From assembly GCF_031599675.1 (NCBI RefSeq), contig NZ_CP134223.1, positions 6,306,501 through 6,370,500 of the forward strand: a stretch of DNA of 64,000 nucleotides. The letters are read 5' to 3'. The notes beneath the pieces are model-generated. The model did no database searches. It saw only the letters and a list, made by a program, of their open reading frames with translations, and was not told the origin of the DNA. This document shows, piece by piece, positions 23,115-31,206 of the stretch. Position 1 is the stretch's first letter; every line of letters starts with the position of its first letter. Made by a program: the position numbers and the translations under genes. The DNA comes from Paenibacillus pedocola (GTDB lineage: Bacteria > Bacillota > Bacilli > Paenibacillales > Paenibacillaceae).

Positions 23115-23697
23115 GATCCCTCCTTCCCCAGTGGATTAACCGCTTCTGTAGCTGCTTCATAGCCAGCCTGACCCTGCTTTTGACCGTTCCCAGCGGCACG
23201 GCAACACGAATGGCTACCTCCTGCTGCGTCAAGCCTTGGTAATAGATCAGATCCATGACCTGCTGCTGGTCCCTGCTCAGCTCCTGCAACGCCTCTCTTA
23301 CCTGCTCCCCGACCATCAGCAGCTCGACCATATCCTCGGTCATGGTTCCGGTATCGCGGATCTCCTGCAATTCCTCTGAACCGGCTGGCTGCTGCGGAAT
23401 TCCTGAATTCTTTTTACGGAGCTGGTCAATGGCAATATTTCGTGTAACCGTAAACATCCAGGTCGAAAGCTTGCCCTTAGTGGAGTCATACTGCTCCGCG
23501 TTCTTCCATATACGCATAAACAATTCCTGCATCACTTCCTCGGCCGCCATCGAATCCTTCACAATCCGGTACGCAAAGCTATAGATCATTCCTTCATACC
23601 GGTCGTAGAGCATTTCGAGGGCAGCCGGGTCTTTTTGCCTGATAAGCTCCATCAACTGCCCGTCGTCAGCGACATCGTACAATCTTAAGCCCCCCAT
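23101..23697 (-). CDS. ECF sigma factor (SigK-like group)
   Basis: About 198 residues. Region 2 runs from DPAALEMLYDRYEGMIYSFAYRIV to STWMFTVTRNIAIDQLRKK (the -10 recognition segment), and region 4 holds LSRDQQQVMDLIYYQGLTQQEVA with the helix-turn-helix GTVKSRVRLAMKQLQ. The start is uncertain: ATG at 23733 would lie at or before the probable transcription start, so ATG 23697 or TTG 23682 (behind GGGGGG) is more likely. Directs RNA polymerase to a small regulon that probably includes itself and the divergent secreted protein at 23868. Coupled to its anti-sigma gene. Confidence 0.92.
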   Translation of the reverse strand: MGGLRLYDVADDGQLMELIRQKDPAALEMLYDRYEGMIYSFAYRIVKDSMAAEEVMQELFMRIWKNAEQYDSTKGKLSTWMFTVTRNIAIDQLRKKNSGIPQQPAGSEELQEIRDTGTMTEDMVELLMVGEQVREALQELSRDQQQVMDLIYYQGLTQQEVAIRVAVPLGTVKSRVRLAMKQLQKRLIHWGRRDHAHD

Positions 23698-23728
23698 TTC
23701 CCCTGCATAACCTCTAAGATGGATTTTT

Positions 23729-23807
23729 CGCATGAGCCTCTAAGTTGGATGAATATATATTTCAAATTTAATTTACTAAAAAGTGATCCAACTCCAGGTT
23801 TCCTACG
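23729..23807. promoter_or_regulatory. Shared motif in divergent spacer, candidate ECF promoters
   Basis: ATCCAACT, 12 bp, CG occurs toward the sigma gene (23743-23750 and 23729-23730, minus strand) and again toward the secreted-protein gene (23786-23793 and 23806-23807, plus strand). Matching divergent motifs beside an ECF sigma gene suggest autoregulated promoters. The spacing is shorter than in the best-known ECF promoters, so the assignment is tentative. Confidence 0.35.
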
Positions 23808-23867
23808 TTCCACTGAGTATAACCGCTTTTGATTAGCGGCTCAACTTTGAATGAAGGAGTGATTGAA

Positions 23868-25490
23868 TTGACAAAACTGCAAAGTAAGCTGGCTATCCTG
23901 ATGCTGTGTCTGAGTTTATTTATACCTGTGCTTGCCAGTGCCCATGAAGTGGATACGAACGGGGCCGCACCAAATTTACAGGCAACACTGGGTGAGCTGC
24001 TCGGGGAGCATGCCCTGCTGGCTGTAATTGCGATGCAAAAAGGTTATGACGGAGCCGCAGATTTCGGAGATGCCGCCGCCGCTCTGGGCAAGAATACAGA
24101 TGACCTCAGTGCAGCGATTGCTTCCGTCTACGGGCAGGCCGCAGGCGATGCCTTCAAACCGGTCTGGTCCTCCCATATCGGCTACTTCGTAGACTATGTC
24201 AAGGCAACGGCGGCTAAAGATGAAGCCGGTCGCCAGAAGGCGGTTGCTGAACTGGATGAATACCGGATGAAGCAGGCTGAGTTCTTCCACAATGCCAACC
24301 CGCAGTATTTCCAGACGGCTGCCATTGCAGACGGTCTGAAAATGCACATTGGCCACCTGCTGGATGCTTTCAACAGCTATGTGAATAAAGATTATGCCGT
24401 CGCTTATGCGGACACCCGGACAGCCTATGCGCATATGTTCATGACCGCCGCTGCACTGTCCGCCGGAATTGAGGCCCAGTTCCCTGCTACATTCCCTGCG
24501 GAGTCTGTAGCCTCACCGGGAATCGACCTGCGTGCCGGACTTGGACAATTGCTTGGTGAGCATGCCACCCTGGCCGCCCTTGCTATGCAAAAAGGCATCG
24601 ACGGCGCACCTGACTTTACCGCTGCGGCGGGTGCCCTGAACAGCAACACCGAGGACCTGTCTGCGGCGATTGCCTCCGTGTACGGCAAGGCTGCCGGCGA
24701 TGCCTTTAAGACGATCTGGACTTCCCATATCGGATATTTTGTGGATTATGTAAAGGCTGCTGCGGCGGGTGATGAAGCCGGACGGCAGAAGGCAGTTGCT
24801 GAACTGGAGGACTACCGGATGAAGCAGGCCGCGTTCTTCCATAGCGCGAATCCCGCTTACTTTGAAACAACGGTCATCGCCGGGGGGCTGAAGTTGCACA
24901 TCGGCCACCTGCTGGACACATTCAACAGCTATGTAAATAAAGACTTCGCTAGCGCGTATACCTTCGAACGCACCGCCTATGCCCATATGTTCATGACGGC
25001 AAGCGGGCTGACCGGCGGCATCGTCGCCCAGTTCCCGGACAAGTTCCACGGGAAGACTGCAGCATCGGCTAAAGACATGACAACCATCTCGATGATGACA
25101 GGCAGCACTGCTGTAACCGTAAACGGTAAGACCAGCAAGATGGATGTTACCCCGGTTATGAAGAACGACAGCATCTTCATCCCGCTCCGTTACCTCGGTC
25201 AAGCCATCGGCGTCGATGTCACCTGGGATAACACTAAGAAAGCGCTCTGGATCAAGGATGGCGGGAATACCGCAGTGTTCTGGGCCGGACAGTCCTACAT
25301 GGAGCTGAACGGACAGCGCAAGAACATCGGAGCTCCTGTCTTCCTGGATAAGGGCCGCGTACAGGTTCCCGTGCGCTTCATCGCCGAATTGCTCGGCTGG
25401 GATGTGAAGTGGACTCAGAGTAATGGGGCGATTACGCTGACTAAGGTAATGCCCGCAGCAACGGCCACCTCAATGGAGCATAGCCATTAA
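23868..25490 (+). CDS. Secreted protein with duplicated His-rich helical domain and stalk domain
   Basis: About 540 residues from the TTG at 23868 (AAGGAG nine bases upstream), which starts a normal signal peptide cut after LASA. Two tandem copies of about 185 residues follow. They agree in most positions and share GEHA-LLA, SHIGYFVDYVKA, AELxxYRMKQAxFFH, LHIGHLLDxFNSYVNKD and TAYAHMFMTA. Each copy holds six conserved His and is predicted all-helical. A copper-amine-oxidase N-terminal (stalk) domain fills the last 130 residues (IPLRYLGQAIG, VPVRFIAELLG). No catalytic amine-oxidase domain is present. Divergent from an ECF sigma/anti-sigma pair, so probably its main target. Metal or haem binding by the His set is inference. 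Confidence 0.88.
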   Translation: MTKLQSKLAILMLCLSLFIPVLASAHEVDTNGAAPNLQATLGELLGEHALLAVIAMQKGYDGAADFGDAAAALGKNTDDLSAAIASVYGQAAGDAFKPVWSSHIGYFVDYVKATAAKDEAGRQKAVAELDEYRMKQAEFFHNANPQYFQTAAIADGLKMHIGHLLDAFNSYVNKDYAVAYADTRTAYAHMFMTAAALSAGIEAQFPATFPAESVASPGIDLRAGLGQLLGEHATLAALAMQKGIDGAPDFTAAAGALNSNTEDLSAAIASVYGKAAGDAFKTIWTSHIGYFVDYVKAAAAGDEAGRQKAVAELEDYRMKQAAFFHSANPAYFETTVIAGGLKLHIGHLLDTFNSYVNKDFASAYTFERTAYAHMFMTASGLTGGIVAQFPDKFHGKTAASAKDMTTISMMTGSTAVTVNGKTSKMDVTPVMKNDSIFIPLRYLGQAIGVDVTWDNTKKALWIKDGGNTAVFWAGQSYMELNGQRKNIGAPVFLDKGRVQVPVRFIAELLGWDVKWTQSNGAITLTKVMPAATATSMEHSH

Positions 25491-25509
25491 TTAGCTGGCA
25501 GCTGAATAG

Positions 25510-25546
25510 CAATAGAGGCCATCCCTTGGCGGGATGGCCTCTATTG
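25510..25546. terminator. Terminator between convergent genes
   Basis: A 16-bp perfect stem, CAATAGAGGCCATCCC (25510-25525) with its complement (25531-25546), 5-nt loop. It ends the secreted-protein gene and, in reverse, abuts the stop of the MerR gene. Confidence 0.88.
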
Positions 25547-25547
25547 T

Positions 25548-25913
25548 CTAATAATTCTCCCCGCGGTAATACCGCTCCAGCTTATGCTCCAAGTGAACAA
25601 GCTGCGCTTTCTTCTTCTCGATATCCTCCAGCAGTGCCTGCCTCTGGTCTTCAATAAGCTTCGTTCTTTCCGGCAGGGTTGACGTTCCCGTCTTGACCAT
25701 ATCGTAGTACCTCTTAACCTCTTCCACACTCATTCCCGTCTCACGCAGGCATTTCAGAAATTCCAGCCAGCCGATCACATCCTCACTGTACAGCCGGTTA
25801 TTCTGTTCATTGCGGACCGCTGGCTCCAGTAAGCCTTTGCGTTCATAGAACCGGATCGCCCCTATGTTCAGCCCTACCTGCTTGGCAACCTGTCCGATCG
25901 TAAACATCTCCAT
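25548..25913 (-). CDS. MerR-family transcriptional regulator
   Basis: About 121 residues. N-terminal MerR winged helix (FTIGQVAKQVGLNIGAIRFYERKGLL, then NNRLYSEDVIGWLEFL) and a long C-terminal coiled coil for dimerisation (from about 75 to 118). There are no metal-binding cysteines at the end; the only Cys is near 56, so it is not a classical metal sensor. Divergent from a short-chain dehydrogenase gene whose promoter has the stretched 19-bp spacer and centred palindrome typical of MerR targets. Start ATG 25913 or 25907. Confidence 0.9.
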   Translation of the reverse strand: MEMFTIGQVAKQVGLNIGAIRFYERKGLLEPAVRNEQNNRLYSEDVIGWLEFLKCLRETGMSVEEVKRYYDMVKTGTSTLPERTKLIEDQRQALLEDIEKKKAQLVHLEHKLERYYRGENY

Positions 25914-25934
25914 CACGTCCTGAAATTTTTAGTG

Positions 25935-25965
25935 TTGACCTACACTTAGTGTAGCATAGTAAGCT
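25935..25965 (+). promoter_or_regulatory. MerR-type promoter with 19-bp spacer and dyad operator
   Basis: TTGACC (25935-25940) and TAAGCT (25960-25965) are 19 bp apart. A perfect dyad CTACACTTAGTGTAG (25940-25954) lies in the spacer. MerR regulators untwist exactly such overlong promoters. Confidence 0.75.
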
Positions 25966-26007
25966 TCAAATTATTGATAGATTTTACTCCGAGAAAGAGG
26001 GATAACG

Positions 26008-26718
26008 ATGACGAAGACAGCTTTGGTAACAGGCGCAAATAAAGGAATTGGACTGGAGATCGCAAGACAGCTCGGGGCAGCGGGCTGGAAGGTATTGCTC
26101 GGTGCACGCAGCACGGAGCGGGGTGAGGCCGCAGTTGCCGAATTAACCGGCCAGGGCCTGGATGTGGAGTTTCTGCAGCTGGATATGACGAATCTGGACA
26201 GTATTGAACAGGCCGCCGCTGCCATTCAGACACGCTACTCTGATCTGGCGCTTTTGATTAACAATGCCGGTATGCCGGGGGCGTTCTCCAGCTCGTTCAG
26301 CGCGACCCGGGAGGAGGATTTGCGGAACGCTTTTGAGGTGAATTTCTTCGGTACCTTCCGCCTGAATCAGCGTCTGTTCCCGCTCATGAAGCAGAATGAT
26401 GGAACGATTGTGAATGTTTCAACGGATATGGCCTCTCTTCACTTCATGCAGCATGCGGAGTATGCGCTGAATGCGTTCGACTACAACGCCTCCAAAACAG
26501 CCAACAACGCCATGACCGTTGCGATGGCTATTGAACTCAAGAACAGCAACGCTCAGGTATTCGCAGTCACCCCCGGGTTCACGAAGACCGATCTGAACGG
26601 CAATGCCGAAGGCGGAAAATCCAAGGAAGACGGGGCAGCAATTATCGTAGGATACGCCACAGACGGCAAGCGCCATAACGGAGAATTTCTGGATCTGAAT
26701 GGCATTTATGCCTGGTAA
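26008..26718 (+). CDS. Short-chain dehydrogenase/reductase (SDR)
   Basis: 236 residues, classical SDR. Cofactor motif TGANKGIG at 8-15, NNAG near 88-91, and the catalytic Y-x-x-x-K as YNASK (near 171-175), with the active-site Ser upstream in VNVSTDMAS. The Arg in GARS after strand 2 suggests a preference for NADP(H). Similar enzymes reduce carbonyl compounds such as menadione or aldehydes (carbonyl reductase type), which fits induction by a neighbouring MerR regulator. Substrate unknown. Strong downstream terminator. Confidence 0.92.
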   Translation: MTKTALVTGANKGIGLEIARQLGAAGWKVLLGARSTERGEAAVAELTGQGLDVEFLQLDMTNLDSIEQAAAAIQTRYSDLALLINNAGMPGAFSSSFSATREEDLRNAFEVNFFGTFRLNQRLFPLMKQNDGTIVNVSTDMASLHFMQHAEYALNAFDYNASKTANNAMTVAMAIELKNSNAQVFAVTPGFTKTDLNGNAEGGKSKEDGAAIIVGYATDGKRHNGEFLDLNGIYAW

Positions 26719-26735
26719 AAAGAATACGGTCGCCA

Positions 26736-26769
26736 AAAAACCGGGAAGGCCTCTGCTTTCCCGGTTTTT
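26736..26769 (+). terminator. Terminator after the SDR gene
   Basis: AAAAACCGGGAA (26736-26747) pairs with TTCCCGGTTTTT (26758-26769). Confidence 0.9.
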
Positions 26770-26823
26770 GTGCATCAGCAGCAGCTTCATAAGCCGTGAC
26801 CTGCGGCTGCCCTGCTGTCCTGC

Positions 26824-27534
26824 TTACTCCTGATCCAGCGGCTGACGGATTCCGTCCTCATAGAAATCGAATACCAGCTGCTGCTGTGTGCCTTTTACCG
26901 CATAGAACACATCTGCCAGCGTCTTGCCCTTCCGTTTCTTCCCAAGCTCACTCTCCAGCCACTCCCGGGTCAGCCCGTGCAGCTTCAAATTATCCTCCAC
27001 CAGCACACCATCCATAATCAGCTCGACAGGAAAATCCTGCGCACGCAGAGGAATGCCCATATCCTTTTTCGTTACAAACTGGTAGGCTTCCTTCTTCAAT
27101 ATAGAGACCTCTCCATTGTCTTCTAGTACGGCGTAGTCCACTTGTTCGATGTTGAAGATCCCCTTCTCCCTTAAGGATTGGTCCAGCGAATCCAGGGTAT
27201 AGCGGATTTTTTTCATGTTGTTTTCCATGATCTTGCCATCTTCAATGAGTACGGTAGGAGAGCCGGAGATCCAGCTTCTCATCTTGCGGTTTTTTAGAGC
27301 CAGGAACGACAGCAGAAAAGCGGTAGCCGTAAACACCACAAGAGCCAGGACTAAATATGAGGCCTTCAGGCTGACATTAAACGCAAGGTTGGCCGCAAGA
27401 GAGCCCAGCGTAATACTGGTCACAAAATCATGAAAGGTCATATTTGAAATCGTCTGCTTGCCCAGTATTTTGGGGATGAACAGCAGCAGTACAACCGCTA
27501 GAATCGCCCGGATCAAAATTTCAGTATAGGTCAT
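26824..27534 (-). CDS. DUF421 membrane protein, YetF/YrbG-like
   Basis: 236 residues. Three membrane helices in the first 85 residues (ILIRAILAVVLLLFIPKILGK, then LGSLAANLAFNVS, LVLALVVFTATAFLLSFL), followed by a soluble region with the DUF421 pattern GSPTVLIEDGKIMENNMKKIRYTLDSL and LREKGIFNIEQVDYAVLEDNGEVS. A second, shorter domain runs from about 165 to the end (VELIMDGVLVEDNLKLHGLTREWL). Bacillus YetF-type proteins are multi-copy and of unknown function, some linked to spores. Strong GGAGGAGG site. Single gene. Confidence 0.92.
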   Translation of the reverse strand: MTYTEILIRAILAVVLLLFIPKILGKQTISNMTFHDFVTSITLGSLAANLAFNVSLKASYLVLALVVFTATAFLLSFLALKNRKMRSWISGSPTVLIEDGKIMENNMKKIRYTLDSLDQSLREKGIFNIEQVDYAVLEDNGEVSILKKEAYQFVTKKDMGIPLRAQDFPVELIMDGVLVEDNLKLHGLTREWLESELGKKRKGKTLADVFYAVKGTQQQLVFDFYEDGIRQPLDQE

Positions 27535-27663
27535 CCTTACCTCCTCCTCTCCCCATTATCCCCAAACGCCAACCACAACATATCCTTCAGAATAAATTCT
27601 CCCAAACGACAGGGACTGATATAATAAAGGTTATTTCCAACTCTGTTCTAAAGGAGAGCATAT

Positions 27664-28317
27664 ATGCCAATTAACGCGGTATTATTCGATTTTGACGGTA
27701 CGCTTGCCGATACGCTGCCTTTATCATTCACTGCCTTTAAAGCCGTGTTCAGACAATACGAGAACAGGGATGTAACGAGTGATGAGCTGGTTGCGATGTT
27801 CGGCCCGACGGAGGAAGAGATCATTGAAGCTAATTTTAGCAATAAAGCTGCTGTGCCACAGGCTATTCAGGATTATTTCTCGATCTATGAAACAGGCCAC
27901 GCCGGAGAATCGGTCCGGAATCAGGAGATTGCCGGTTTGCTGCAATGGCTGAAGGATCAGGGCATTAAGACCGCGGTGATTACCGGCAAAGGAAAACGCG
28001 CTTACCGCATCTCCTCTGAGGCGCTGAACATGCAGGAATTCTTCGGGCTGGCGGTTACAGGGGATGACGTGGAGAAGCCCAAGCCTGACCCGGAGGGTAT
28101 CCATAAAGCGCTGGACATTCTGGGCATAGACCCGGCAGATGCTGTGTTCATCGGTGACAGCAACGCGGATATCCTCGCCGGCAAAGCTGCCGGACTGCGT
28201 ACCTATGGCGTACGCTGGCTGTCTACTTATCAGAGCCAGACTTACGATGTGGAGCCGGATGGGGTGTTTAGCCACGTCTCTGAATTTCTTGAGCTGCTGG
28301 CGGAGAAACGCAGGTAG
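27664..28317 (+). CDS. HAD-family phosphatase, phosphoglycolate phosphatase-like
   Basis: 217 residues. HAD motif I DFDGTLADT (8-16, nucleophile Asp8), motif II Thr in VITGKGK near 105, motif III Lys in KPKPDPEG near 145, motif IV GDSNAD near 163-168. A helical cap of about 60 residues is inserted after motif I (class C1), as in Gph/PpaX. Small phosphate esters such as phosphoglycolate or pyrophosphate are possible substrates. A -10 TATAAT at 27620-27625 lies about 40 bp upstream. Confidence 0.92.
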   Translation: MPINAVLFDFDGTLADTLPLSFTAFKAVFRQYENRDVTSDELVAMFGPTEEEIIEANFSNKAAVPQAIQDYFSIYETGHAGESVRNQEIAGLLQWLKDQGIKTAVITGKGKRAYRISSEALNMQEFFGLAVTGDDVEKPKPDPEGIHKALDILGIDPADAVFIGDSNADILAGKAAGLRTYGVRWLSTYQSQTYDVEPDGVFSHVSEFLELLAEKRR

Positions 28318-28338
28318 GGTAGGCACAGAATGTATGGA

Positions 28339-28369
28339 AGAGACCGCAGCCGCGCTGGCTGCGGTCTCT
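28339..28369 (+). terminator. Hairpin after the HAD gene
   Basis: AGAGACCGCAGCC (28339-28351) pairs with GGCTGCGGTCTCT (28357-28369); the T-tract is short. Confidence 0.7.
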
Positions 28370-28552
28370 TTGCTGCCCAGAAAAAAGTAAAATCCGGCCT
28401 GTTTATGTAGAACAATAGTTCACGGCTTCACTCATCTTTACTCGCAATAGCACTTTGTTTAGCGAATGGGCACCACCTTTGTCACCCGTGCAGGGAGTCG
28501 CTTTCGAAAGGCGAATTGTTAATAGCAAAATACCCCAAGCGGAGGAATCAAA

Positions 28553-29089
28553 ATGGAAATGTACAAGACCAAGGAAGTTGCAGAGCTGCTGTCCGTCAGC
28601 CAGACCACGATTAAACGTTGGGCCGCCATGTTCCCTAATGTCTTTCCAAAGGACCGGTTTGGGCACTATATCTTCTCCCAGCAGGAAGTCAGCCTGCTAA
28701 AGTCTATTAAAACCCGCATCGATCAGGGGGAAACCCTGGACCGCATTACCCTGACGGGCAACCATCAGCCTGTAGGGCCACTGCAGAGCACACGGCCGGT
28801 GCAGGCAGAGGATAAACCCATGCATGAAATGTGGTCCCGCATCAATCAAATCGAACACTCGCTGGACCAGAAAGCGGACGAGGTGGTCTCCGTACAGCTG
28901 CTCCGCCAGCGCGAGGAGCTTGAAGACCTGCGCCAGATGATCCAGCAGCTGGCGTTATCCATAGAAACGATACAACAGCCAGGACTCCAGGCAGCCGCAG
29001 CCCATGAAGAGCTGCACCCCGTTGCCGCCGCCAAGCTGAAGGCCCCGCCTAAGAAACGCAGCCTGCTGCGTACTTTATTCTCGCTGTGA
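28553..29089 (+). CDS. RacA-like chromosome-anchoring protein (MerR-type HTH and coiled coil)
   Basis: 178 residues, close to the 184 of Bacillus RacA. The N-terminal 60 residues are a MerR-type helix-turn-helix (KTKEVAELLSVSQTTIKRWAA, then FGHYIFSQQEVSLLKSIK). A Pro/Gln-rich linker is followed by a coiled coil (about 95-145, INQIEHSLDQKADEV and RQREELEDLRQMIQQLAL). The basic, hydrophobic tail PPKKRSLLRTLFSL could bind membrane. In Bacillus, RacA links origin DNA to the cell pole at the start of sporulation. The domain order matches, but the assignment rests on pattern only. The 160 bp upstream show no clear promoter. Confidence 0.68.
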   Translation: MEMYKTKEVAELLSVSQTTIKRWAAMFPNVFPKDRFGHYIFSQQEVSLLKSIKTRIDQGETLDRITLTGNHQPVGPLQSTRPVQAEDKPMHEMWSRINQIEHSLDQKADEVVSVQLLRQREELEDLRQMIQQLALSIETIQQPGLQAAAAHEELHPVAAAKLKAPPKKRSLLRTLFSL

Positions 29090-29094
29090 AGTAC

Positions 29095-29134
29095 AATCAG
29101 CCCAGGCCCCATGAATACGGGATCTGGGCTGATT
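29095..29134. terminator. Terminator between convergent genes
   Basis: AATCAGCCCAG (29095-29105) pairs with CTGGGCTGATT (29124-29134), serving the RacA-like gene and the convergent anti-sigma gene. Confidence 0.8.
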
Positions 29135-29139
29135 CTATG

Positions 29140-30126
29140 TTACTCCTGCTGCTGCAATAAGCTCTGGGCTGCCTCCACTAACTGCTCTTTGGTCATCGAC
29201 ACGGAGTCCGTCTGGACATGATAAGCCACGGACTTGTCTCCGGTCTGACTGAGCCAAGTCACGTCCTGATGAACAGGGCTCTGCCCGAACAGCGACTGAT
29301 AATTCTTCAAATAATGTGCGCTTATTCCGCCTATCTGGGCATCTTCAGAAGTAATCCCGGGAGGACTTAACTGAAAGATCACGGGATTACTATCACTGCC
29401 GGCAATCTGCCAGGTTAAATAAAGCGTATCACCAGCTGCATTGCGGTAAACAGAGGTATAGGTAGCCACAATATCATCGGTTGCACCGGTCTTGCGCCAC
29501 AGCATCTCACTTCCCGATGTCTTGCCCTCGGCCTTCAGCTCATCCAGAATAGCGTAAGCATCCTTCCCTAAATTAGCCTGGAAAGGCGATGTCTCCATAC
29601 CTTCGGCCAGATTATAGCCTCCCAGCAGGGTATCGGGAAGCTTCTCCTGGACACCCTGCTGCTGCAGGGCCGTTTTCCATGCCTCTAACGGAATAAGCAG
29701 CGGATTAGTGATGCCGAAGACAACAGGTGTCCCCTCTACCTCCAGGTCATAATCCCGAAGATATACGACGGCTGTTTCCCCGGGACTTAATTGTGCTTTT
29801 ACTTGCTGCAGGGAACCACGGATCTTCGCCACATCCTCTTGCTTGAACTCCAGCTGCTGCTCTGTCCGGTTGCTGATAGACAGCTTACCGTGATCAAAGA
29901 ACAGCTGCTTGCCCCCGGCATAGCCGAATCCACACACCAAGATAAGGATAAGTGTAACCAAGATGTACTTGGGCATTTTACTTTTTTTGAACATCAATGA
30001 TTTTCCCCTTTGTTGCATCACCTGCTGCCTGTATTCCGCCATTATCCGGACATCCAGATCGGAAGGACACTTCCGGGAATCCCGTTCGAACTCCTCTGCC
30101 AGCTGCTTCTCAATAGACAAAGCCAT
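29140..30126 (-). CDS. Membrane anti-sigma-like protein of the second ECF pair
   Basis: About 328 residues. A charged cytosolic N-terminus of about 50 residues (SIEKQLAEEFERDSRK...) is followed by one membrane helix near 51-72 (YILVTLILILVCGFGY) and a large extracellular domain of about 255 residues. The outer domain has two similar-looking modules and ends in a segment resembling DUF4367-type anti-sigma outer domains (TWQIAGSDSNPVIFQLSPPG). No zinc anti-sigma motif is visible, so the sigma contact is presumably the N-terminal helices. Start is ATG 30126 or TTG 30120, both behind AAGGAGGGG inside the sigma gene. The role is inferred from position and topology. Confidence 0.72.
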   Translation of the reverse strand: MALSIEKQLAEEFERDSRKCPSDLDVRIMAEYRQQVMQQRGKSLMFKKSKMPKYILVTLILILVCGFGYAGGKQLFFDHGKLSISNRTEQQLEFKQEDVAKIRGSLQQVKAQLSPGETAVVYLRDYDLEVEGTPVVFGITNPLLIPLEAWKTALQQQGVQEKLPDTLLGGYNLAEGMETSPFQANLGKDAYAILDELKAEGKTSGSEMLWRKTGATDDIVATYTSVYRNAAGDTLYLTWQIAGSDSNPVIFQLSPPGITSEDAQIGGISAHYLKNYQSLFGQSPVHQDVTWLSQTGDKSVAYHVQTDSVSMTKEQLVEAAQSLLQQQE

Positions 30127-30688
30127 CCCCCTCCTTTCGTACATCCTGCCCGTCGAACCTATGGCGTAATTGCTTAAGCGCATGATGATGCCTGGATTTT
30201 ACAGTGCCTAACGGAATCTTCAAGAGCCTGGAGATTTCCTCTAGAGAACAATCCTGATAATAGCGGAGGACGATAACCTCCTTCAGCTTGAGCGGTAACG
30301 TCTGGAGGAGCAGCAGTAATTCCAGCTGGTCATCCAGCGCTCTAAACTGCATCTCTGCGGCAGAACCTGCCGACCTCTGAGTGCTGAGCTTCAGCTTCTC
30401 CGTAATCCGAAAGAGACGCCATTCCTTCCGCTTCCAGCCCCGCACCTGCCTGACAATCAAACCGCTGAACCATGAGCCGAAATTCTGCTGCGGATCATAC
30501 TTATGCACACTTCTAAAAAGCTCAAGATACACCTCGCTCATAATATCACCGGCATCCTGCGGACGGGGGGCGAGATAGCTGATGAAGCGGTAAGCATGAT
30601 CCCGTGTAGCTTCGTAAACGATTTGGAACGCTTGCTCATCTCCCTGGCTCATCCGGATAAGCCACGGGGTTAAATCTAAGTCCTTCAT
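30110..30688 (-). CDS. ECF sigma factor, second pair
   Basis: 192 residues from ATG 30688, eight bases after GGAGG. Region 2: DEQAFQIVYEATRDHAYRFISYLA, DAGDIMSEVYLELFRSVHKYD, then FGSWFSGLIVRQVRGWKRKE. Region 4: LPLKLKEVIVLRYYQDCSLEEISRLLKIPLGTVKSRHHHAL. The C-terminus overlaps the anti-sigma-like gene by about 17 bp. Compared with the sigma at 23.1-23.7 kb, the sequence is quite different, so these are not recent duplicates. Regulon unknown. Confidence 0.92.
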   Translation of the reverse strand: MKDLDLTPWLIRMSQGDEQAFQIVYEATRDHAYRFISYLAPRPQDAGDIMSEVYLELFRSVHKYDPQQNFGSWFSGLIVRQVRGWKRKEWRLFRITEKLKLSTQRSAGSAAEMQFRALDDQLELLLLLQTLPLKLKEVIVLRYYQDCSLEEISRLLKIPLGTVKSRHHHALKQLRHRFDGQDVRKEGDGFVY

Positions 30689-30703
30689 AAGGCCGGCCTC
30701 CAT

Positions 30704-31206
30704 TCAGGTGTTACAAAGGATATTGGCTGGGTGGGGTAAAAAGGTTCAAATGGGCAGGAGGGAAAAAATAACGCCGTTCACTCTGCCTAAATAACGCCGA
30801 TCCTATTCACCGGTGTTCAATCCACAAAAATATAGTTAAGATAACGGTAGAGTTACGCATCGGCTGCAATAGTAAAATTTATAGTGGGAAAACCTCCACC
30901 TAAACCTTTCAGTTTCACCGTAAATCAGACTTTAAATGGAAAACCTCTATCTAAATTCTCGGAAAATGCTCATTTAGAAATGTATGTAAGGAATTAGCGG
31001 GACAATTTCCCACTAGAATCTCTCTCTGTCCCTTCAAGTGATAATTAGATGGAGAAAATCCCACTACTATGCCTACACAAAGTTCAAAAAGCCTGTGCCT
31101 CTCAAGGAGCGCCTTTGGGACGAGCCACACTGCTTCCATGCTTAAAATTAGTTAGTTTATTCTGTACACCACCGCTTGCCGCAGGCAGGTTAAGAAGGAG
31201 CCGCCT
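30704..31206. repeat. Intergenic region with two families of short repeats
   Basis: About 500 bp without a credible gene. ATAACGCCG occurs at 30768 and 30791 (period 23 bp). A roughly 25-bp element, consensus TAGTGGGAAAWCTCCAYCTAA, occurs four times: plus strand near 30882-30905 and 30935-30956, minus strand near 30990-31016 and 31043-31068. The copies face each other in pairs. This looks like a small cluster of dispersed intergenic repeats; no promoter or RNA could be assigned. Confidence 0.6.

Noticed and set aside
30704..31206. CRISPR-like array
   Set aside because: Repeats are degenerate, on both strands and irregularly spaced, with no cas genes.
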